A stretch of DNA of 64,000 nt, from contig JAHHIA010000001.1 in assembly GCA_019359045.1 (NCBI GenBank), positions 310,001-374,000 of the forward strand. Direction: 5' to 3'. This document shows, one piece after another, positions 9,419-17,554 of this stretch. Every line of letters starts with the position of its first letter. Position 1 is the stretch's first letter. Source of the DNA: Scytolyngbya sp. HA4215-MV1. GTDB taxonomy: Bacteria; Cyanobacteriota; Cyanobacteriia; Leptolyngbyales; Leptolyngbyaceae. Position numbers and translations under genes: made by a program. The notes below the pieces were generated by a model, which worked only from the letters and a program-made list of their open reading frames with translations, searched no databases and was not told the DNA's origin.

Positions 9419-9622
9419 ATGACTGATAGCTTGGATGCGCGACCGGATCACCCCGGGGAAATGGTGAAGACGCTTGCTGAGCAAATTGATAGGCTCACGG
9501 ACAGCTTGAATGATGTCAAGCTGGCAACTCAGCAGCAATCTGACCGTATTACTCAACTGGTTGCCTTGACAGAGCAGCAAACCCAAAGTCTTACAAATCT
9601 TTTGCAGCAACCCGATCGCTAA
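9419..9622 (+). CDS. Small predicted coiled-coil protein
   Basis: This 67-residue frame starts with ATG 68 bases after the GDPD stop. Residues 15-62 show heptad-like spacing of hydrophobic residues among Gln, Asp and Thr (TLAEQIDRLTDSL, ITQLVALTEQQ), so a coiled coil is likely. No cysteine, signal peptide or known family was recognised. It may be co-transcribed with the GDPD gene. Coding character is better than in neighbouring frames but the length leaves doubt. Confidence 0.5.
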   Translation: MTDSLDARPDHPGEMVKTLAEQIDRLTDSLNDVKLATQQQSDRITQLVALTEQQTQSLTNLLQQPDR

Positions 9623-10104
9623 AGTGATTTCCATGCGGAAATCGACCCGATGAGAGGCGATTGTCTTGCCTACAACCTAAGCGAATGGTTCCTGCTGGAC
9701 GAGAAGGGGGTTGGAATCGGCAGTCTGGGATGGCTTCAGTTTGGGGAACAGACTCACATAACGCTGAGCAAAATGGCTCAGAAACGGTTATTCAGATCTA
9801 TAGTGATCCCATCTGGATTGTAAGAAAGGATTCCGTTAGAAGGCTTTCTCTTAAAGCTCCTAAATCTCATAACTGATTTAGGACTGCTATATACTGGTTG
9901 TTTTCCTGGTCACCTATTCAGATTGTGTATAGTCGCTATGAGTCATCCTTGGGTACTTTAGACTCAGGAGACTCGTGTTCCGTCAGCAAAATTTGAAGGG
10001 TTAAAAACTCGTTAAATTTTAGCCAAATCAAAATTTTCGGAATTTGATGCCTTTCAATGAGAAGTTGACGGGGCAAGGCGGATAATGGGTGCATCGTTTA
10101 CAGG
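9623..10104. other. Intergenic region before the cyclase gene
   Basis: About 480 bases hold no convincing gene. A 71-codon frame (9661-9876) lacks coding character. The stretch 9990-10040 is AT-rich (AAACTCGTTAAATTTTAGCC) and is the most likely promoter zone for the cyclase. No terminator or repeat was seen. Confidence 0.35.
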
Positions 10105-10782
10105 GTGTTTCTGCAAGCAGGAAAGCATTTCTGCATTTCCACTCAGAATCTAAAAACCTTAAACGTCGTGAACACAAACACTAGAACGACGCTGAATTCG
10201 CTTTTGCAAGAACGCAATGCCTACCCAGAGCGAACCAGCGAAATCGATCGCCAAATTCAATCGACTTTCACGCAAACCTGTGCGGTATTAGTGCTCGATA
10301 TGTCTGGCTTCTCCCGCCTGACTATCCGCTACGGCATCATCCATTTTCTGGCAATGGTACAGCGAATGTGTACGATCGCCACCCCGATCGTCATTCAGCA
10401 TCAAGGCAGAGTCATTAAACAAGAAGCAGATAATCTCTTTGCGGCTTTCCCCGATGTGCAACCTGCTGTCGATGCCGCGGTCAAGATTTTGCAAAGCTTC
10501 ACCCAAATCAACATCGAACTTCCCGATGACCAGGATCTCTACGCAGGGATTGGCATCGGCTATGGAGAAATGTTGGTGGTTGCCGACGAAGACCTCTACG
10601 GCAACGAAATGAACCTGGCGTCTAAACTGGGAGAAGATCTGGCACGACAGGGCGAAATCTTACTCACCGAACCCGCTTTCAGCCGAATTCAACCTGAACC
10701 AGAGGCTTGGGAAGAATTTATGCTCTCGATTTCAGGACTAGACTTGATGGTGCATAAGTTGAGACGGTGGGAGTTGGAGTGA
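10105..10782 (+). CDS. Class III adenylate/guanylate cyclase-domain protein
   Basis: The 225 residues consist almost entirely of a class III nucleotide cyclase catalytic domain. The first metal-binding Asp is in VLDMSGFS (D65) and the second in QEADNLFAAF (D109). A Lys (K105) precedes it in the substrate-specificity region. The NLASKLGED segment carries the Asn and positive residue of the transition-state site. This suggests cAMP formation, although specificity cannot be proven by eye. There is no sensor or membrane part. The annotated start is GTG at 10105; another GTG at 10168 is possible. The gene is convergent with the RCK-channel gene (75-base gap). Confidence 0.8.
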   Translation: MFLQAGKHFCISTQNLKTLNVVNTNTRTTLNSLLQERNAYPERTSEIDRQIQSTFTQTCAVLVLDMSGFSRLTIRYGIIHFLAMVQRMCTIATPIVIQHQGRVIKQEADNLFAAFPDVQPAVDAAVKILQSFTQINIELPDDQDLYAGIGIGYGEMLVVADEDLYGNEMNLASKLGEDLARQGEILLTEPAFSRIQPEPEAWEEFMLSISGLDLMVHKLRRWELE

Positions 10783-10856
10783 GAAGGTGCAAAGAAGAGG
10801 GGGCAGATGAGAAAGTTCTTATCCCTGAAACCTGAAACCTTAAAACTACCCTCGAC

Positions 10857-12548
10857 TCAACTTGCCATCAATTGGGAGGAAGCCGTGCGCCACAGTTGGT
10901 CCAGGCGACTGGCTGGCATGGTTAGATAGAGGACATCCCCAGCGCTGAGACCCACATCCAACAGATCCCATCCGTGGATTGTGTGACGGGAACGGGTTTC
11001 GATATAAAGTGGGACGAAATCTGTTGCCATGGCAGTATCCCGCACACGCCGACCACAAAAAGGATGGGCGGGGGTAATGAGAGTGGCAAGAGCAACCCAG
11101 AGACTGTCGGCAGTCATGCCATTGCCCAGAATGCGCCCACCCAAAGCGGCAGCTGCAAAGGCAGGGGCAACCAATTCGGCTGGGCTGAGCACAGCTTCAA
11201 ACTCAAAGACTTGTTGTGCCATGCGAGCAAAGGCAGGATTTTCATAACGGACGATCGCACTTCCCCGGGGACTTAACCCTTTGGCATTGAGGGCAATTTC
11301 CAGATTGGCACGATCGTTGCTCGTCACAGCTAACAGGGTTTCTGCTCCATCCAGATTGGCTGCATTCAGCGTTGCAGGTAAACTAGCATCGCCGTGAATC
11401 ACCGGCACCCGCATCGCTCGCACCGTACTGAGAAAACGGCAATTAGTATCTTGCTCAATCACCACTACCTCATAGCCATAACTATGCAAATGGTTGACAA
11501 TCTGCATCCCTACACCGCCCAAACCACAGACGATGTAATGGTTTTGTTGGGGTACTCTAGCAGCTTCCCAAACATGATCAAACCGGGTGCCCAAAATGAA
11601 GTCATTTAACAGCGCATAAGACAGCCCAATAATGGCAGCTCCGACCAGCATGGTTAAGATCGTGAACAACTTGAGCGCATCCGAAGATTTCTCGACGCCA
11701 ATGTCGTTGCCACCTGCGCCAGTAATAATACCCACCGAGAAGTAGAGCGCATCAATCAAAGAGACATGCCAAACTGTTGTAGTGTAGACCAGACTAGCCG
11801 CCAAAATGGTCAACAGGAGCAGCAACGTCCCCCCTAATAAGGGTTTGCTGTGATGCTGAATATACCGGAGACTGGTGGCATATTTGGACAGCTTTTGTAG
11901 CAAAGACTGCTGTGCAGTTTGCACACTGGGTTTGGTACCGATAATGAGGCGATCTCCAATCTGCAAGGTTTGTCCCTGGGTCACGGCTGAAATCAGATCC
12001 ATCTGACTTTCATGCGGCAGGTAGTAGATCAACATACGTTCCCGATCTTCCCAAAGGTCACTGAGCCTACGCCCACACCAGGGATGATCCACATCAATGC
12101 ATTCTTCGTGGATAGACCAAGTTTGGCTAAACAAGCGCAAATGCCCGATCCCTGCATTCCCCAATGCGGCAAAGGCAAAAATGGGAGCCGATAATGCTGC
12201 CACGCTGAGTGTGATGTGATCGGGAATAGTGTGATCCAGGCGATCGCCCAAACTCGTATTAAACAACCGATTAATGATACGAATGCGGGGATTCAATACC
12301 CGCGCTTGCATTAAAATCGCGAGGTTAATGCCATCGTCATGCCATGCCAATACCAGGGTTTGTGCCTCCCGGATGCCTGCGGTAATCAACGTATTTGCAG
12401 ATTGCAAATCTCCAACAACAATTTCTCCCTCTTCACCAGGAATGGATTCAAAGTGGACACCGACAACAGAAGCCCCTTGTTGCCTTAATAGACGAAGAAT
12501 TTTGTAGCCGGTACAGCCCAGACCACAGACAATAATTCGGGGTTTCAT
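10857..12548 (-). CDS. RCK - two-helix pore - RCK channel-like protein with unusual filter
   Basis: The 563 residues comprise two TrkA-N/RCK NAD-binding domains (GLGCTG at 9-14; CGLGGVG at 341-347), each followed by a TrkA-C-like part. They flank a central membrane unit: a helix at about 238-260, a re-entrant pore segment at about 262-285, and a helix at about 293-318. This resembles prokaryotic ligand-gated potassium channels. The place of the T-V-G-Y-G-D filter reads TGAGGND (276-282), so normal K+ selectivity is doubtful. RCK domains bind NAD(H), nucleotides or Ca2+. The ATG start is directly at the first Rossmann strand. Alternatives are a non-selective channel or a pure sensor. Confidence 0.82.
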   Translation of the reverse strand: MKPRIIVCGLGCTGYKILRLLRQQGASVVGVHFESIPGEEGEIVVGDLQSANTLITAGIREAQTLVLAWHDDGINLAILMQARVLNPRIRIINRLFNTSLGDRLDHTIPDHITLSVAALSAPIFAFAALGNAGIGHLRLFSQTWSIHEECIDVDHPWCGRRLSDLWEDRERMLIYYLPHESQMDLISAVTQGQTLQIGDRLIIGTKPSVQTAQQSLLQKLSKYATSLRYIQHHSKPLLGGTLLLLLTILAASLVYTTTVWHVSLIDALYFSVGIITGAGGNDIGVEKSSDALKLFTILTMLVGAAIIGLSYALLNDFILGTRFDHVWEAARVPQQNHYIVCGLGGVGMQIVNHLHSYGYEVVVIEQDTNCRFLSTVRAMRVPVIHGDASLPATLNAANLDGAETLLAVTSNDRANLEIALNAKGLSPRGSAIVRYENPAFARMAQQVFEFEAVLSPAELVAPAFAAAALGGRILGNGMTADSLWVALATLITPAHPFCGRRVRDTAMATDFVPLYIETRSRHTIHGWDLLDVGLSAGDVLYLTMPASRLDQLWRTASSQLMAS

Positions 12549-12747
12549 AGCTTCATCGCGATCGCCTGGATGGCATTTTCTCGTTTAGCCTACTATTCTT
12601 GAACAGGTGTTCTCCGCAGACTGTAGCTCAAAGCACCTCGTTACAAAACTTTGTTTCACTGAGGTGTATCTGGCAATGCGCTTTTACCGTCTATCCGCGA
12701 GAAGCAATGTTAAAGTGAATATTTGAATCACTATCCCCGCTCTACTC

Positions 12748-13035
12748 ATGCTCGATCGCGATCAAGTTCATAAAGTGGCACTACTGGCTCGGTTAGAACT
12801 GACCCCTCAGGAAGAAGAGCAGTTTGCGACTCAACTCAGCAATATTCTGGATTATTTTGAGCAGTTGAGCGAATTAGATGTTGCAGAGGTTCCGCCCACT
12901 GCCCGTGCGATCGATGTCAGTAACGTCGTGAGAGCCGATGAATTAATTCCTGACCTCGCTCGAGAAAAAATTTTGGAGAATGCTCCCGATCGGGTCGATG
13001 ACTTTTTCAAAGTCCCCAAAATTATGCATGAATAG
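12748..13035 (+). CDS. gatC: Asp-tRNA(Asn)/Glu-tRNA(Gln) amidotransferase subunit C
   Basis: The 95-residue GatC has the typical beginning VHKVALLARLELT, the middle LSNILDYFEQL and the end REKILENAPDRVDDFFKVPKI. GatC stabilises GatAB, which converts misacylated Glu-tRNA(Gln) to Gln-tRNA(Gln). Length and start are standard. The gene is divergent from the channel gene across about 200 bases and stands apart from gatA/gatB, as usual in cyanobacteria. Confidence 0.95.
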   Translation: MLDRDQVHKVALLARLELTPQEEEQFATQLSNILDYFEQLSELDVAEVPPTARAIDVSNVVRADELIPDLAREKILENAPDRVDDFFKVPKIMHE

Positions 13036-13088
13036 GCGAAAAACAGGCAATTTATACGCTTAATGTTTCATTGGATTCGTTCTGCAAA

Positions 13089-13322
13089 TTAAACCCAGTT
13101 GACGCTTCGCAGCCATTTCCAGACCCCTGTATTTCGTCTGACAAAAATCCCCTGGCTGCGCTCTTTTACGATATCTCTCAATTCTTCAGTGGTAAACCTG
13201 TAACCCAGTTGTTCACAGACATTTAGAAATTCCTGTGGATTAGTAACCTCTGAAAATTTTTCTCGCAATGTCTCATCTTGAGATACTGCTTCCAGAAACT
13301 CACCGGCACCTTTTGTAGACAT
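13089..13322 (-). CDS. Nif11-like leader/precursor domain protein, orphan
   Basis: From ATG 13322 the product (77 residues) begins MSTKGAGEFLEAVSQDETLR, then NPQEFLNVCEQLGYRFTTEEL, which follows the Nif11 domain pattern (short helix, D-x-x-L, then AxxxGYxFTxxEL). Nif11 domains occur as leaders of ribosomally made peptides and as small proteins near nitrogen-fixation genes. Here the tail after residue 55 has no double-glycine cleavage site and no Cys/Ser/Thr-rich core. No modification enzyme is nearby. An ATG/TTG three codons upstream (13331) is less likely. Confidence 0.65.
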   Translation of the reverse strand: MSTKGAGEFLEAVSQDETLREKFSEVTNPQEFLNVCEQLGYRFTTEELRDIVKERSQGIFVRRNTGVWKWLRSVNWV

Positions 13323-13465
13323 TGCTAGCATCCCCCTTCTCTATAGCTTCCCGCTATCTTGTGCATTGCAGCAGTATGTAGAAATATGTTACCCAAGCCA
13401 TTCTAGGAAATCACGAAGTTTTAGTTAAATTGGTCGCTTTGACAGCACCTTTGAGTAATTTGTTG

Positions 13466-13496
13466 CTTTAAAGCATATATGTTTTAAAGCATATAT
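13466..13496 (+). repeat. Tandem 16-bp repeat upstream of purN
   Basis: Two copies of TTTAAAGCATATAT follow each other with a 16-base period, ending about 30 bases before the purN start. Each copy contains a TTTAAA/GCATATAT core. It may be an operator or only an AT-rich promoter duplication. Confidence 0.5.
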
Positions 13497-13527
13497 ATTT
13501 TTTGAGGATTCTATTACCCGGAAATGT

Positions 13528-14199
13528 ATGTCCATCGATTCAGATTTGGTGAATACCGCTTCTCATCTTATTTCGCCAATGATGTCACCTGCACGTTTAG
13601 CTCAATATACTGCTTCTGATGCCCCTCTCAAATTGGGGATTATGGCATCGGGGAGTGGGAGCAATTTTGGCGCGATCGCCCAGGCGATCGCCAATCAGGA
13701 ACTGCACGCTCAAATTCAAGTGTTAATTTACAACAATCCGGATGCAGGTGTTGTAAAACGAACTGAACATTGGGGCGTGCCCGCGGTCTTGCTGAACCAT
13801 CGTGAGTTTCAAAACCGAGAATCTTTAGACATTGCGATTGTCCAGACCCTACAACAATTTGATGTGGAATGGGTCATTATGGCAGGCTGGATGCGGCGTG
13901 TCACCCAGGTTCTGATTGATGCTTTCCCAGACCAAATTTTGAACATTCATCCTAGTCTTTTACCCAGTTTTCCAGGCATGCGAGCAGTCGAACAAGCGCT
14001 CAGCGTAGGGGTAAAAATTTCTGGCTGCACCGTGCATCTGGTGCGATTAGAAGTTGACAGTGGTCCTATCATTCAACAGGCGGCGGTTCCCGTTTTGCCA
14101 GATGACACAGTCGAATCTTTGCAGGCACGGATTCAAGTGCAGGAACATCGCATCTTCCCCCAAGCGATCGCCTTGGCTGCAGGGCAACGCCAATTCTAA
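13528..14199 (+). CDS. purN: Phosphoribosylglycinamide formyltransferase
   Basis: The 223-residue PurN transfers a formyl group from 10-formyl-THF to GAR in purine synthesis. The P-loop-like MASGSGSNF, the catalytic Asn-His in ILNIHPSLLPSFPGM and the Asp in RLEVDSGPI are all present. The first 35 residues are an extra tail before the fold compared with E. coli PurN. They are polar with Met-Met, and a later start such as the internal ATG at residue 18 or 19 is possible. Confidence 0.93.
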   Translation: MSIDSDLVNTASHLISPMMSPARLAQYTASDAPLKLGIMASGSGSNFGAIAQAIANQELHAQIQVLIYNNPDAGVVKRTEHWGVPAVLLNHREFQNRESLDIAIVQTLQQFDVEWVIMAGWMRRVTQVLIDAFPDQILNIHPSLLPSFPGMRAVEQALSVGVKISGCTVHLVRLEVDSGPIIQQAAVPVLPDDTVESLQARIQVQEHRIFPQAIALAAGQRQF

Positions 14200-14326
14200 A
14201 AGCGACCCCCGGCATAAACTCAGGGTGTAAAATCATCCTTTAGGGAGAAAAGAATCTGGGTTTTCCGTCAGGAATTTAAGTCAGCGCCCATGAAGAATAT
14301 TGCGTGCCACTTTGGTAATCAAGAAA

Positions 14327-14560
14327 ATGCCGAGTTTCACCAATTCTTCGACTCCTCTCATTCCCAACACCGAACGCATTGAAGTTCACGTGCGATCGGC
14401 GTTAGCGTTTGGCAAAATTTCGGCTTCCACTGAAGTGGAGATCGATCAGTTGGCAAAGCAAGGTAAGCTCTCTTCCCATGAGGCAATCCTGCTAGCGGTG
14501 CTGAGGGATGCGATTCAAGACGGTTCGATTCAACGAGAAGGGGATCACGCACTCGGGTAA
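14327..14560 (+). CDS. Small hypothetical protein
   Basis: From ATG 14327 the product has 77 residues. NTERIEVHVRSALAFGKIS is followed by EVEIDQLAKQGKLSSHEAILLAVLRDAIQDGSI, which looks like a compact helical protein. I recognise no named family. A TTG at 14300 would add nine residues. It lies in the same direction as purN, 127 bases behind, and may be its own unit. Confidence 0.55.
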   Translation: MPSFTNSSTPLIPNTERIEVHVRSALAFGKISASTEVEIDQLAKQGKLSSHEAILLAVLRDAIQDGSIQREGDHALG

Positions 14561-14684
14561 AGCGCGTCGATCAATACCATCCATTTCTAGCGATAACAAG
14601 CCCTAGAATTTCACCTTGTTTGTTAGGTACAAAGCTTGTGTGGAATTTTCCTTGCAAAAAACTCCTGAGCCCTCTGACGGCGCT

Positions 14685-15278
14685 TTAGGTGGCTTGGGCT
14701 TGATGCTTTAATTTCCAAATATAGCTGGAAACCAGATTGGTCAGAATATGAGCAATCACTGGAACTAATAAATTGCGAGTCTCGATCGTCACGTATCCCA
14801 ACATAAACCCAACGATTGTTGCCCAAACAACATACGCCCATTGTTTTGGGCTGCTAAAGTGCAAAATGCCAAAGCAAAGGCTAGAAATTGCTAAGCCATT
14901 CCAATCTAACCCGATCGCAGGTAACATCACCCCTCGAAAAAGCAGTTCTTCACTCAGCCCCGGCAACAACCCCAACCAAACCAAATCTGGCAAGACCAGG
15001 GGTTTGAGAACGATATCGAGATAAAAATCGGCACTGTGGCGATAAGCTGCCCAAAAACGATAGATTACGGAACTCAGACCCGTAATTAACAGCCCTCCTC
15101 CAATGCCGAGCAAGCAATCTAAACGATTCCATCGCAGTGAGAGCAGGACAACATTGCCAAAATGCAGCCATAGTTTACTCACCAATAGCAAGACGACCGC
15201 GGTTACACCCATTGCGATCAGCACCTGGCTCCGGGTCAAAGGTTCCAATTCTGGATTATCAGGAAGTTGTTCTGCCAC
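14685..15278 (-). CDS. CPBP-family intramembrane glutamic endopeptidase
   Basis: The Abi/CPBP (Rce1-like) motifs are all present: SEELLFRG (paired Glu and Arg), FGILHFSS (His) and PVIAHILTN (second His). Four or more hydrophobic helices surround them. Members process prenylated or other membrane substrates; in cyanobacteria most are uncharacterised. The frame is open to 15404, but the first about 42 residues come from purine-rich filler. I chose the GTG at 15278, just before VAEQLPDNPELEPL. Confidence 0.85.
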   Translation of the reverse strand: MAEQLPDNPELEPLTRSQVLIAMGVTAVVLLLVSKLWLHFGNVVLLSLRWNRLDCLLGIGGGLLITGLSSVIYRFWAAYRHSADFYLDIVLKPLVLPDLVWLGLLPGLSEELLFRGVMLPAIGLDWNGLAISSLCFGILHFSSPKQWAYVVWATIVGFMLGYVTIETRNLLVPVIAHILTNLVSSYIWKLKHQAQAT

Positions 15279-15461
15279 GGTGATTGTGAGGAGAATGGGG
15301 TTGAAGGGACTGGGTGAAGCCGTAGAGAGGTGAAGTCGAGGAAGGGGTGCCAGGAGAGGGGAGAAAGGGAGAAGGGTTTTAGAGTTTGCTCCTATCTCTA
15401 CCACCCTAAGATAGGATACTTAATTGCCTAACCCCTCTACCCTGATCTCGATCGCTCAGTC

Positions 15462-16571
15462 CTAATCACGATTCAAGAGTCTTATGGGATCAACAATTGA
15501 TTTCAAAGCTTGTGGAACGATCCCAGCGCGGTGAGCAACTAACACACCTAAGGCTTCTAGATACGAGTGTACTCGCAATGCCCGGATTCCGAACTTTTCT
15601 GGTGGTGCTTGCATCTGAGTGGAATTTTCCTCTACTGCTATAATTTGAGCTTGGCAATTTCCTAGGCTTAGAATGGCACTTCCTCCGCAGGCACTCGCAG
15701 GTACAATCACGGCATTAACCTGATTTGACCCAATATCACCAGGATTAGATTGGGCAAGAGAAAATTCTGGCTCAGCGATCGCCTGATGATCGGTAACGGG
15801 TGACGGGGTTACGAACTGAGGAGCCTGACTGAGACCCACCAGCACACAGGGTAGAAAAGTGTAGCCCAGTTCTTCGGCAGCAGCGCGAGGAGAGAGATGT
15901 GCGTCTAAGGGCAGAGGACTGAGGGCAGGGGCATGAGCGCAGGGGATATGAAAGGTGCGGACGATAAGATGGCTGATAATGGCTTCTGCCCCTGCCAAGG
16001 GATCAACCCCCTGGGCATAGCGGTAGTTTTGCAGCGCAAGACTGTCGGGATCATCGGGAAAGCGAGCCACTACCGCGATCGCAGTCGCACCAGCTTGGGT
16101 GATGAGTTTCTCTGCTGCCCGCAGCAGACTATCTGGATTTCGGAGACTGCCCCAAGTCGCTCCCGAAGGTGCGGTTTGCAACTCTATCCCTAGCGGGGCA
16201 TCCGTGATGACGTATTCGGTCAAATTTAGCCCTAGGGTGGCTCTGGCAGCATCGGCGGCTTGGAGGTGGCGTAAGCGCAGATCCGGCTCAATTGCGCGAT
16301 CGAGTAGCAGCCCGATTCGATTTTGGTAAACCGGACGTAATCCCCACTCTCCACAGGCAAACCGATCCAACCCATACCCTTCAACATACAAGGCGTTGGG
16401 TAGGGACCAATAGAGTTGAGCGCCATTCAAGACATTGGGATGGGTAATCAGTCGATCGGCAACTTGGGCGATCGCTTTGGCAACTGGCAACGCATCACCC
16501 GCGTAACCACCGATCGCGGCTCCAATGCCAGTCGGTACGATTAGGACAACAGTGTAGGGATATCGAGACAT
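15462..16571 (-). CDS. DUF3326 domain protein
   Basis: The 369 residues have the DUF3326 beginning (VVLIVPTGIGAAIGGYAGDALP) and later THPNVLNGA, ITDAPLGIELQTAPSGATWG and VVARFPDD. The family is conserved in cyanobacteria and plastid-bearing plants, and its function is not known to me. The N-terminal GIGAAIGGYAGD is glycine-rich and could bind a nucleotide or phosphate. The gene follows the ferredoxin and the small-protein gene on the same strand with a 47-base gap, so co-transcription is likely. Confidence 0.8.
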   Translation of the reverse strand: MSRYPYTVVLIVPTGIGAAIGGYAGDALPVAKAIAQVADRLITHPNVLNGAQLYWSLPNALYVEGYGLDRFACGEWGLRPVYQNRIGLLLDRAIEPDLRLRHLQAADAARATLGLNLTEYVITDAPLGIELQTAPSGATWGSLRNPDSLLRAAEKLITQAGATAIAVVARFPDDPDSLALQNYRYAQGVDPLAGAEAIISHLIVRTFHIPCAHAPALSPLPLDAHLSPRAAAEELGYTFLPCVLVGLSQAPQFVTPSPVTDHQAIAEPEFSLAQSNPGDIGSNQVNAVIVPASACGGSAILSLGNCQAQIIAVEENSTQMQAPPEKFGIRALRVHSYLEALGVLVAHRAGIVPQALKSIVDPIRLLNRD

Positions 16572-16618
16572 AGATTCAGCATCGGAAAGGAGAGCTGACA
16601 GGGGAGATGCTTCATCCT

Positions 16619-16822
16619 TTATCCCTGAGCTAGCACCTCTCCTTGCGTCACGATCGCCTCGATATGAACGGTTTGGCGATCGACATCGACATCAGTCACA
16701 GCCCACCTTAGCGGCTCTCCCCACCTTTGCAACTCAGCTTCGATGAACTTTTGCATTTCTGCAGGGGAATTGTGCAGATCCAGGTCAGCTTCAATAAAGT
16801 GCATTCTCATGCGACACTTCAC
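16619..16822 (-). CDS. Small conserved cyanobacterial protein behind ferredoxin
   Basis: This 67-residue frame begins at a GTG that overlaps the ferredoxin stop by four bases (GTGA). Starts at ATG 16810 or 16804 are equally good. MRMHFIEADLDLHNSPAEMQKFIEAELQ, written here only by its opening MRMHFIEADL and HNSPAEMQKF, looks like a small alpha/beta protein. Translational coupling to the ferredoxin suggests a linked role. The function is unknown. Confidence 0.65.
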   Translation of the reverse strand: MKCRMRMHFIEADLDLHNSPAEMQKFIEAELQRWGEPLRWAVTDVDVDRQTVHIEAIVTQGEVLAQG

Positions 16823-17151
16823 TTTTGTTGTTGAAATTGTCCAAATTGGAGATGGTAAACAATATCTTCCTTTTCAGTTTCAATCTTCAAATTAGAACGT
16901 GGATACGCAACGCACAACAGCGCATATCCTTGTGCCTGCAATTCTGGGCTAATCCCCATGCCATCACTTTGATCAACCGTGCCTTCCAGCACTTGGGCAG
17001 CACAGGTAGTGCAAACACCAGCTGTACAAGAACTGGGCAAATCTAACCCGATTTCATTGACGGCAACCTCCAGAATGGTCTTATCTTCTGGCACTTCCAG
17101 GGTATGAGTTTCACCCTGGTGTTGAATTTTGACTGTATAAGTCTGGGACAT
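16819..17151 (-). CDS. Plant-type [2Fe-2S] ferredoxin
   Basis: The 110 residues have the cluster cysteines in the spacing C-x4-C-x2-C-x29-C (C42, C47, C50, C80), in SCTAGVCTTC and LLCVAY. The C-terminus is longer than in photosynthetic PetF (ending HLQFGQFQQQK) and the first strand differs, so this is one of the accessory ferredoxins rather than the main electron acceptor of photosystem I. It leads a unit with the small protein and DUF3326. Confidence 0.92.
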   Translation of the reverse strand: MSQTYTVKIQHQGETHTLEVPEDKTILEVAVNEIGLDLPSSCTAGVCTTCAAQVLEGTVDQSDGMGISPELQAQGYALLCVAYPRSNLKIETEKEDIVYHLQFGQFQQQK

Positions 17152-17358
17152 AAAAGTTGACTAAAAGAAATCTGTACGATCGCCAAATCATAGAGGTTGT
17201 CAAGTTTGGCAACTATTTCCCCTCTCTGTCTACTAGATCAGGATGATTGACAACTTTTCCAGCTTATCCGAAATTCATCACTTGGAACTGGGATCAATCG
17301 CTGAGCGTAATCAAACTAAAAACTACAGATGGAATTGAGAAGGCATTTCTCTATAAAA

Positions 17359-17518
17359 ACGCAAGATCCTGATTGACTGACAAATCTTTTTTGTAGGTTG
17401 GGTTGAACAACGTGAAACCCAACATCAACAGCGGTTGCGTTGGGTTACGCTCACGCTAACCCAACCTACGCAAGAATCAGGATTTGAGGAGTTTTGTCAG
17501 TCAATCAGACGCAAGATC
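17359..17518. mobile_element. 140-bp MITE with 16-bp terminal inverted repeats and 10-bp target duplication
   Basis: The element spans 17369-17508. It begins CTGATTGACTGACAAA and ends with the exact reverse complement. It is bracketed by the identical 10-mer ACGCAAGATC (17359-17368 and 17509-17518). Inside is a second inverted repeat: GTAGGTTGGGTT near 17393 and AACCCAACCTAC near 17457, the common cyanobacterial 'GTAGGTTGGGTT' palindrome. It has no coding capacity, so it would need a transposase in trans. Confidence 0.85.
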
Positions 17519-17554
17519 TCAAACCCATTCATAAAATTGGTCGGGGTTGACTCT

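Noticed and set aside
9661-9876. A 71-codon open frame between GDPD and the cyclase
   Set aside because: No coding character, odd composition (Trp, Asn, Ser scattered), no ribosome site and no recognisable family.
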